9,624 nucleotides of DNA from Acidimicrobiaceae bacterium (GTDB taxonomy: Bacteria > Actinomycetota > Acidimicrobiia > Acidimicrobiales > Ilumatobacteraceae), in contig CANKUF010000014.1 in the NCBI GenBank assembly GCA_947486675.1, forward strand, positions 1 to 9,624, given 5' to 3'. Numbering within the stretch: position 1 is the stretch's first letter; the number at the start of each line of letters is the position of its first letter. The notes under the pieces were generated by a model. The model did not search any database, was not told the origin of the DNA, and saw only the letters and a list, made by a program, of their open reading frames with translations. Position numbers and translations under genes: made by a program. Below, one piece after another: positions 1 to 8,109 of the stretch.

Positions 1-1
1 T

Positions 2-529
2 ATCGCGCTTGAACTTCCTGCAATGAAAGAAGTTCCAAAACTTGCTGCTGCGATGCAACTCGCTTGGAAAAACAAGAAGACCATTTACTTGTGCGGCAAT
101 GGTGGCTCAGCAGGAAATGCAAACCATCTTGCAAACGACTTCTTGTATGGTGCCGGTGTAAAGAACGGAATTGGATTGCGCATCGATTCGCTCAGTGCGA
201 ACCCAGCAGTCATTACATGTCTTGCAAACGACATTGGTTACGAAAACATTTATTCCGAGCAATTGCGCGTAAAAGCCGATGCAGGCGACATCTTGGTGGT
301 GTTTTCTGGCAGCGGCAATTCGGCAAACGTGGTGAATGCACTAGAGATGGGCAACTCGCTAGGAATGGAAACCTTCGCAGTGCTCGGTTACTCGGGCGGC
401 AAGTGCAAGGGCATTGCCAAGCACCCCATTCACTTCGCTATCGACGACATGCAAATAGCTGAAGACCTCCAACTGATCATCTTCCATATGGCCATGCAGT
501 GGCTGTGTGAACAAGGGCCAGCGAAGTAA
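2..529 (+). CDS. SIS-domain sugar-phosphate isomerase, GmhA-like (5' partial)
   Basis: This looks like a phosphosugar isomerase of the SIS fold, closest to D-sedoheptulose-7-phosphate isomerase (GmhA), a cytosolic enzyme that makes heptose phosphate for surface glycans. Numbering from the Met at base 23, the visible motifs are the phosphate-binding loop LCGNGGSA (23-30), NANHLAND (32-39), the second sugar-phosphate loop FSGSGNS (94-100), LGYSGG (121-126), and a C-terminal helix AEDLQLIIFH (146-155). The frame stays open to base 2 with no stop. GmhA proteins are about 190 residues long, with a further helix before the first loop, so the true start probably lies left of the window and the Met at 23 is internal. 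At the GmhA metal-ligand positions I read His35, Asp39, Glu147 and His155, where E. coli has His, Glu, Gln and His. The exact substrate is uncertain. It is not functionally linked to the downstream cluster. Confidence 0.8.
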   Translation: MALELPAMKEVPKLAAAMQLAWKNKKTIYLCGNGGSAGNANHLANDFLYGAGVKNGIGLRIDSLSANPAVITCLANDIGYENIYSEQLRVKADAGDILVVFSGSGNSANVVNALEMGNSLGMETFAVLGYSGGKCKGIAKHPIHFAIDDMQIAEDLQLIIFHMAMQWLCEQGPAK

Positions 530-545
530 CTTCGCCACGCAATTA

Positions 546-558
546 GGGCAGTGTGCCC
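546..558 (+). other. Small perfect hairpin after the isomerase gene
   Basis: GGGCA (546-550) and TGCCC (554-558) form a perfect 5-bp stem with a 3-nt loop, 16 bases after the isomerase stop. No T-run follows, so a terminator role is only possible, not shown. The left arm is part of a 10-bp sequence that recurs at the 5' end of the downstream tRNA. Confidence 0.3.
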
Positions 559-570
559 ATAGGTCATACA

Positions 571-576
571 GATAAT
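571..576 (+). promoter_or_regulatory. Possible -10 element before tRNA-Trp
   Basis: GATAAT differs from the consensus -10 hexamer at one base. It lies 26 bases before the mature tRNA start, which would give a leader of about 20 nt. No recognisable -35 box sits 16-18 bases upstream, so this is a weak call. A promoter somewhere in 530-602 would be expected to drive the tRNA and perhaps secE-nusG. Confidence 0.25.
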
Positions 577-602
577 GGCTGGTAGCCTCACCTTCGCTAT
601 TT

Positions 603-675
603 AGGGCAGTAGCTCAGTTGGTAGAGCGCCGGTCTCCAAAACCGATGGTCGGGGGTTCAAATCCCTCCTGCCCTG
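603..675 (+). tRNA. tRNA-Trp (anticodon CCA)
   Basis: The sequence folds into a full cloverleaf. The acceptor stem is AGGGCAG (603-609) with CTGCCCT (668-674), 7 of 7 paired. The D stem is GCTC (612-615) with GAGC (624-627). The anticodon stem CCGGT/ACCGA (629-633 with 641-645 by position) has one C-A mismatch at its outer pair. The loop CTCCAAA has anticodon CCA at 636-638. The T stem GGGGG/CCCTC (651-655 with 663-667) has a single G-T pair and loop TTCAAAT. The discriminator base is G675, as expected for bacterial tRNA-Trp, and the 3' CCA is not encoded. Its place just before secE matches the arrangement in mycobacteria. Confidence 0.97.
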
Positions 676-738
676 CAAATTTCTTGTGGTTCGACCCCGA
701 TTAGTGCGGCAAAGCCCCCGATAGGCTCAAACTCCGCT

Positions 739-1044
739 ATGTCCATGGATCTCAACCGACAGCAGAAGCGCGCCATGCAAAAGATGGGCGCCGTAAACGA
801 CCAGGGTGCGCCTATTCGCCAACCCCGGCCTACTGTCGCGAGCCAAGTGAAGAAAGAGCGCACGAGTCCTGCTCAGTACATTCGCGAAGTTCGCGATGAA
901 ATGCGCAAGGTCGCGTGGCCGAAGTGGCCAGAAATTCGCCGCTATTCGATCATCGTGTTGGTCACTGTTGTGGTCATTACGGCGTTCGTGGGTGGAATGG
1001 ACGCTGTCTTTGGCATACTTTCTGGCTGGCTTTACAAGGACTGA
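739..1044 (+). CDS. secE: Preprotein translocase subunit SecE
   Basis: SecE is the small essential subunit that clamps SecY in the inner-membrane SecYEG channel. The 101-residue protein has a basic, probably disordered N-terminal tail (about 1-42). The conserved amphipathic segment follows, from AQYIREVRDEMRKVAWPKWPE (about 45-65), with the family signature KVAWP at 57-61. A single membrane helix spans about 69-90, and the end is short and cytoplasm- or periplasm-facing. This single-helix form is standard outside the enterobacteria, whose SecE has three helices. The start is ambiguous between ATG 739 and ATG 745. Neither has a Shine-Dalgarno sequence, and I kept the longer form. It starts 63 bases after tRNA-Trp and is followed by nusG after 22 bases, so the two genes are probably co-transcribed. 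Confidence 0.95.
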   Translation: MSMDLNRQQKRAMQKMGAVNDQGAPIRQPRPTVASQVKKERTSPAQYIREVRDEMRKVAWPKWPEIRRYSIIVLVTVVVITAFVGGMDAVFGILSGWLYKD

Positions 1045-1066
1045 CCCCAGACCGAACGGCTGAATT

Positions 1067-1744
1067 ATGACTGACGACGCAACTCTCATCTCTGAAGACC
1101 TCGACACAACCGACACGGTTGCGCCTGACGTCGCCTTCGATCTCACCGGTAACGAGTTTGAAGACGAAGAAGAAGTAATCGATCGTCCATGGTTGCGTCC
1201 TGGATCGTGGTACGTGGTGCATTCACAGAGTGGATACGAAAAGAAAGTGCAGCAGTCAATGCAGGCACGTATCCAGTCAATGCAAATTGAAGATCGCATT
1301 TACGAAATCGTTATTCCAATGGAAGACGTTGTCGAATTTAAGGGCGGCCGTAAGCAAACCGTGCAGAAGAAAGTTTTCCCTGGTTACTTGCTTGTGCGTT
1401 GCGAAATGGACGACGACACATGGTTTTGCATTCGTAACACTCCAGGCGTAACTGGTTTTGTTGGTCAAAGCCAAAAAGGTCAGAAGCCAACACCGTTGTC
1501 ACGTCGTGAAGTTGAAACATTCCTTTCCGCAAAGGGCGACGGACAGTCGGCACCAAAGCGCAAAGCACCAAAGCTCGAATACGAAATTGGCGAAGGCGTG
1601 CGCGTGAAGGAAGGCCCATTCGCCGACTTCTCCGGTCAAGTCGCAGAAATTAACCCAGATCACATGAAGTTGAAAGTGCTCGTCAACATCTTCGGTCGCG
1701 AGACCTTGGTGGAGATGGACTTCAGCCAAGTGGCAAAGCTCTAA
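1067..1744 (+). CDS. nusG: Transcription termination/antitermination factor NusG
   Basis: NusG binds RNA polymerase during elongation, modulates pausing and Rho-dependent termination, and links polymerase to the leading ribosome. The 225-residue protein has an acidic N-terminal extension (1-41, rich in Asp and Glu) that is common in actinobacteria. The NGN domain covers about 46-152 and contains WYVVHSQSGYEKKV (48-61), the conserved KVFPGYLLV (102-110) and TPGVTGFVG (125-133). A basic linker (about 160-170) leads to the C-terminal KOW domain (172-225) with GEGVRVKEGPFADFSGQV (175-192). Length and domain order are normal. The ATG follows secE after 22 bases and has no recognisable Shine-Dalgarno sequence, so translation may depend on coupling with secE. 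RplK begins 30 bases downstream. Confidence 0.97.
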   Translation: MTDDATLISEDLDTTDTVAPDVAFDLTGNEFEDEEEVIDRPWLRPGSWYVVHSQSGYEKKVQQSMQARIQSMQIEDRIYEIVIPMEDVVEFKGGRKQTVQKKVFPGYLLVRCEMDDDTWFCIRNTPGVTGFVGQSQKGQKPTPLSRREVETFLSAKGDGQSAPKRKAPKLEYEIGEGVRVKEGPFADFSGQVAEINPDHMKLKVLVNIFGRETLVEMDFSQVAKL

Positions 1745-1774
1745 ACAACTTCCAAGAAAGAAAGAACACTCGTC

Positions 1775-2203
1775 ATGGCAAAGAAAGACGTTGTAGCAAT
1801 CGTAAAGATCCAGATTCCAGCTGGAAAAGCGACGCCTGCACCACCAGTTGGTACGGCACTCGGACCTCACGGAATCCAGATCATGGACTTCGTGAAGCAG
1901 TACAACGCTGCAACCGAATCACAAGTAGGAACGATTATTCCAGTTGAAATTTCAATCTGCGAAGACCGTACCTTCACCTTCATTTTGAAGACACCTCCAA
2001 CACCAGTTCTGCTTCGTCAGAAAGCCGGTTTGGAAAAGGCAGCAAAGAACCCAGGCAAAGAAGTCTGCGGCAGTGTTACTGAAAAGGACATTGAAGAAGT
2101 TGCCAAGATCAAAATGCCAGACCTCAACGCCAACGACATGGAAGCCGCAAAGCTTCAGGTCCGCGGAACAGCCCGTTCAATGGGCCTTACCGTTGTTGGC
2201 TGA
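1775..2203 (+). CDS. rplK: 50S ribosomal protein L11
   Basis: L11 binds the GTPase-associated centre of 23S rRNA at the base of the L7/L12 stalk and is needed for factor-dependent GTP hydrolysis and for RelA activation. The 142-residue length is the family norm. The N-terminal domain (about 1-70) shows the proline-rich segment [14 protein letters not shown] (21-34), which contacts the ribosome and is the known thiopeptide-binding side. The C-terminal RNA-binding domain (about 75-142) includes TPPTPVLL (73-80) and ends in the usual [11 protein letters not shown] purine-rich but weak ribosome site (AAGAAAGAAAG) precedes ATG 1775. The gap from nusG is 30 bases and holds no hairpin that I could find. 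RplA follows after a structured 77-base spacer. Confidence 0.98.
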   Translation: MAKKDVVAIVKIQIPAGKATPAPPVGTALGPHGIQIMDFVKQYNAATESQVGTIIPVEISICEDRTFTFILKTPPTPVLLRQKAGLEKAAKNPGKEVCGSVTEKDIEEVAKIKMPDLNANDMEAAKLQVRGTARSMGLTVVG

Positions 2204-2230
2204 GTACACAGTTCACATACATATATAAAC

Positions 2231-2260
2231 GTCGGATCGGGACTACCTCGCCCGAACGAC
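2231..2260 (+). promoter_or_regulatory. Candidate ribosomal protein L1 binding hairpin (rplK-rplA spacer)
   Basis: GTCG (2231-2234) pairs with CGAC (2257-2260), and TCGGG (2237-2241) pairs with CCCGA (2251-2255). The helices are separated by an asymmetric internal loop, GA (2235-2236) against A (2256), and the terminal loop is 9 nt. Two short helices flanking an asymmetric loop with GA on the 5' strand is the architecture of the L1 target on 23S rRNA and on L11-L1 mRNAs. Known family behaviour is that free L1 binds this mimic and represses translation. Function here is inferred from shape and position only. Confidence 0.6.
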
Positions 2261-2280
2261 ACAACCATGAGGGAGGCTTT

Positions 2281-2967
2281 ATGCCACTAGGAAAGAAATA
2301 CAAAGCAGCAATTGCCAGTTACGACATCGAAGCGGCGTTTTCGTCCAGCGATGCGTTGAACAAGGCCAAGACCATGGCAACCGCCAAGTTCGATGAAACC
2401 ATCGAATTGGTAGTGCGCTTGGGTCTTGACCCACGTAAGGCCGATCAGGCAGTTCGTGGAACCGTCGCCCTTCCTTCGGGAACTGGTAAGACCGTTCGCG
2501 TTGCCGTGTTCGCAGCGGGTGAAGCAGCACAGGCTGCTCGCGACGCCGGTGCCGACATTGTGGGAACCGACGATCTTGCAGCCGCCATTGAAGGCGGAAA
2601 GATGGACTTCGACATTGCGATTTCCACTCCAGACCTCATGCCAATGGTGGGTAAGTTGGGCCGCGCGCTCGGACCACGTGGCTTGATGCCAAACCCAAAG
2701 ACGGGAACCGTTACCAACGACGTTGGTCGCGCAGTTACCGAATTTAAGGGCGGAAAAGTTGAATACCGCACCGACCGCTACGGCAACGTACAAGTTCCAG
2801 TTGGCAAGGCCAGCTTCGAACTGTCGGCTCTTGAAGCCAACTTTGCTGCAGTAATGGAAGAACTCATGCGTGCCCGCCCAGCTTCGGCCAAGGGTAAGTA
2901 CGTAAAGAAGGTGTCGGTTTCGTCAACCATGGGACCAAGCGTCCGCGTTGACTCCAGCTCCTACTAA
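2281..2967 (+). CDS. rplA: 50S ribosomal protein L1
   Basis: L1 binds helices 76-78 of 23S rRNA, forms the mobile L1 stalk that handles deacylated tRNA at the E site, and in many bacteria represses its own operon. The 228 residues match the usual length. Domain I (about 1-65 and 160-228) and the inserted domain II (about 67-158) are both present. Family motifs seen are KFDETIELVVRLGLDPRKAD (36-55), GKLGRALGPRGLMPNPKTGT (124-143) and the C-terminal segment KKVSVSSTMGPSVRVD (209-224). A strong Shine-Dalgarno GGGAGG (2271-2276) lies 4 bases before ATG 2281, and the spacer upstream holds the candidate L1-binding hairpin. The 283-base gap after the stop separates it from rplJ. Confidence 0.98.
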   Translation: MPLGKKYKAAIASYDIEAAFSSSDALNKAKTMATAKFDETIELVVRLGLDPRKADQAVRGTVALPSGTGKTVRVAVFAAGEAAQAARDAGADIVGTDDLAAAIEGGKMDFDIAISTPDLMPMVGKLGRALGPRGLMPNPKTGTVTNDVGRAVTEFKGGKVEYRTDRYGNVQVPVGKASFELSALEANFAAVMEELMRARPASAKGKYVKKVSVSSTMGPSVRVDSSSY

Positions 2968-2979
2968 GTAATTCGGTTT

Positions 2980-3020
2980 GGCTTTGGCGGGGTGTCAATA
3001 CCCAAAACACCCCGCTAGCC
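2980..3020 (+). terminator. GC-rich hairpin after rplA, probable attenuator/terminator
   Basis: GCGGGGTGT (2987-2995) pairs perfectly with ACACCCCGC (3007-3015) around an 11-nt loop. After a small TTG/T interruption, GGCT (2980-2983) pairs with AGCC (3017-3020), giving 13 Watson-Crick pairs. It begins 13 bases after the rplA stop. There is no T-run after it, so it would be a non-canonical terminator, an attenuator or an RNA-processing/stability hairpin between rplKA and rplJL. Confidence 0.6.
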
Positions 3021-3064
3021 TGACCACTCACATAACAACCCAATCCGATTTATTCGGTTCGGTT

Positions 3065-3198
3065 GCTCGCCACAGACATTTGGTTGTTTCGAAGTAATTC
3101 GAAAAACGAAGAAGACGAAAGTCTTGCCAAACGAGGCGAATACTCGAAGAGCGCGACATCAGTCGCAGCGCAGAGAGCGTTCGTTGAAGTGTCCGAGC
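3065..3198 (+). promoter_or_regulatory. Candidate L10 leader (rplJ-rplL autoregulatory RNA)
   Basis: The 230 bases before rplJ contain a branched fold with the layout of the L10 leader. The closing helix is GCTCG (3065-3069) with CGAGC (3194-3198), continued by GACA (3075-3078) with TGTC (3190-3193), and has a 5-nt bulge CCACA on the 5' strand. Inside it, TTTGGT (3079-3084) pairs with GCCAAA (3126-3131), capping two hairpins that both have GNRA loops: TTTCGAA-GTAA-TTCGAAA (3087-3104) and AAGAC-GAAA-GTCTT (3112-3125). Further 3', GCGAC-ATCA-GTCGC (3153-3166) forms another stem. The string ACAGACA, then a helix, then CGAGG just after its 3' strand resembles the Bacillus subtilis leader as I remember it, with helix bases changed but pairing kept. 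In that family the L10-L7/L12 complex binds here and reduces rplJL expression. Confidence 0.6.
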
Positions 3199-3250
3199 GC
3201 CCGCGCCGGAAACATATTTTTCCTTATTCGAAAGCAACCAAAGGGCAACG

Positions 3251-3781
3251 ATGACAACATCACCAAACGCCGAGAAGGCAGCAGTAGTTTCTGAAGTTCG
3301 CGAGAAGCTCGCAGCAGCAGACGCAGCACTCATCACCGAATACCGCGGTATGACCGTAGGTTCACTCGCCAAGTTGCGTCGCTCACTTAGCCCACTCGGT
3401 GCTGAATACAAGGTGTACAAGAACACACTCGCAAGCCGTGCAGCACAAGAAGCCGGTTTCGAAGGTTTGTCCGACTTCCTCGTTGGCCCAACAGCAATCA
3501 CCTTTGTTAAGGGTGACGCATCGGCAGCAGCAAAAGCACTTCGCGACCATGCAGCAACCAACCCATTGTTGGTGTTGAAGGGTGGCGTCATTGGCGGAAA
3601 GACCGTTGATGCAGTGCAATTGAAGGCACTTGCCGACTTGCCAAGCCGCGAAGTTCTGTTGTCCATGTTCGCTGGTGCCCTCAAGGCCCCACTCAGCAAG
3701 ACCGCGAACTTGCTCCAGGCTCCAATGCGTCGTGCCGCTTACGGCATCAAGGCGCTTATCGAATCGAAGGATGCGGCGTAA
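3251..3781 (+). CDS. rplJ: 50S ribosomal protein L10
   Basis: L10 anchors L7/L12 dimers to the ribosome, forming the stalk base beside L11, and as a complex with L7/L12 represses its own mRNA. The 176-residue protein has the rRNA-binding N-terminal domain (about 1-135) with ITEYRGMTVGSLAKLRRSL (28-46) and YKVYKNTLASRAA (53-65). A C-terminal helix (about 136-176) carries the L7/L12 docking sites, including LSMFAGALKAPLSKTANLLQ (136-155). Its length is typical. ATG 3251 is preceded by AAAGGG (3240-3245), a modest Shine-Dalgarno. The gene ends with TAA immediately followed by TAG. It is preceded by the candidate L10 leader and followed by rplL after 63 A-rich bases, the conserved pairing of these two genes. 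Confidence 0.98.
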   Translation: MTTSPNAEKAAVVSEVREKLAAADAALITEYRGMTVGSLAKLRRSLSPLGAEYKVYKNTLASRAAQEAGFEGLSDFLVGPTAITFVKGDASAAAKALRDHAATNPLLVLKGGVIGGKTVDAVQLKALADLPSREVLLSMFAGALKAPLSKTANLLQAPMRRAAYGIKALIESKDAA

Positions 3782-3844
3782 TAGCCACGTTCAAGAAACC
3801 AATCCCAATAACCAAGATCAATACAGAAAAATAGGAGAAAAGAA

Positions 3845-4225
3845 ATGGCACTCACCAAAGACCAGATTCTTGACGGAATCGCAGAATTGTCAGTAATCGA
3901 ATTGAAGGACCTCCTCGATGCGTTCGAAGAGAAGTTCGGCGTCACCGCAGCAGCACCAGTTGCTGTTGCAGCAGCAGGCGGAGCAGCATCAGCAGCTCCA
4001 GCAGCAGCTGAAAAGGACGAGTTCACTGTCATCTTGAAAGAAGGCGGAGCTCAGAAAATTCAGGTCATCAAGGTAGTACGCGAACTCACCAGCCTCGGCT
4101 TGAAAGAAGCAAAGGACCTCGTAGACGGTGCACCAAAGCCTGTTCTCGAGGGTGCCAGCAAGGACGATGCCGAGAAGGCAAAGGCCAAGTTGGAAGAAGC
4201 CGGCGCAGTCGTCGAACTCGCGTAA
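3845..4225 (+). CDS. rplL: 50S ribosomal protein L7/L12
   Basis: L7/L12 is the multicopy stalk protein that recruits translational GTPases and stimulates their GTP hydrolysis. The 126 residues show the standard three parts. The N-terminal dimerisation and L10-binding helices are at about 1-33 ([20 protein letters not shown], 6-25). A flexible Ala-rich hinge spans about 34-55. The globular C-terminal domain (57-126) contains the factor-binding stretch [20 protein letters not shown] (71-90) and [10 protein letters not shown] (91-100). A clear AGGAG (3833-3837) lies 7 bases before ATG 3845, stronger than the site of rplJ, consistent with the several L7/L12 copies needed per L10. The gene is followed by two hairpins before rpoB. 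Confidence 0.98.
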   Translation: MALTKDQILDGIAELSVIELKDLLDAFEEKFGVTAAAPVAVAAAGGAASAAPAAAEKDEFTVILKEGGAQKIQVIKVVRELTSLGLKEAKDLVDGAPKPVLEGASKDDAEKAKAKLEEAGAVVELA

Positions 4226-4245
4226 TTTCAGCCATTTAGGTCTGT

Positions 4246-4271
4246 AAGCCCGGGGCGAAAGCCTCGGGCTT
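4246..4271 (+). terminator. Strong hairpin with GAAA loop after rplL (attenuator)
   Basis: Bases 4246-4256 pair with 4261-4271 in an 11-bp stem with one G-T pair, closed by a GAAA tetraloop at 4257-4260. It starts 20 bases after the rplL stop. There is no T-run, so full termination is not expected from the sequence. Partial termination between rplL and rpoB is known in E. coli, where it sets polymerase synthesis below ribosomal protein synthesis, and a similar role is inferred here. Confidence 0.65.
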
Positions 4272-4297
4272 CAGCCGTCTATCAGATCTGGGTAAAA

Positions 4298-4311
4298 GCC
4301 GCAAAAGCGGC
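4298..4311 (+). other. Second small hairpin in the rplL-rpoB spacer
   Basis: GCCGC (4298-4302) and GCGGC (4307-4311) form a perfect 5-bp stem around an AAAA loop, 26 bases after the larger hairpin. It may be an RNA-processing or pausing element. The rest of the spacer to 4403 holds nothing I can identify. TAGCCT (4314-4319) fits a loose actinobacterial -10 pattern but has no convincing -35 box. Confidence 0.4.
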
Positions 4312-4415
4312 GGTAGCCTAGTTCGTTGCCGTGCGTAGCCCCCTGAACCTTCCCCCAAAGAAGTTCATCTGGCTCGTCGATTCGTATTCATCACTTCTCG
4401 ATCAGGAGTAACTCA

Positions 4416-8054
<3,639 letters not shown>

Positions 8055-8109
8055 CGCCACTTACTAACCAGAGAATTTGACGAGCAGAGAAGAACGAGAA
8101 GAGGAAAAC

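Noticed and set aside
727..1299. 190-codon minus-strand frame across secE and nusG
   Set aside because: It is antisense to two clear conserved genes and its translation resembles no known protein.
2220..2229. TATATAAA-like sequence in the rplK-rplA spacer as a promoter -10
   Set aside because: No -35 box is found at a workable distance, and the implied transcription start would fall inside the L1-like hairpin. It is more likely an unstructured AU-rich spacer.
2966..3101. Direct repeat AAGTAATTCG at 2966-2975 and 3092-3101
   Set aside because: There are only two copies of 10 bases, one overlapping the rplA stop and the other part of a leader hairpin. No mobile-element or site-specific signature accompanies them.
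3063..3254. 63-codon frame starting with TTG in the rplJ leader and overlapping the rplJ ATG as ATGA
   Set aside because: It has no ribosome site and no family resemblance, and it covers a region explained by RNA structure. The overlap looks accidental.
3028..3699. 223-codon open frame on the minus strand
   Set aside because: It is antisense to rplJ and its leader, has low-complexity Ser/Ala-rich composition, and matches no family. It is a shadow of the biased codon use of rplJ.
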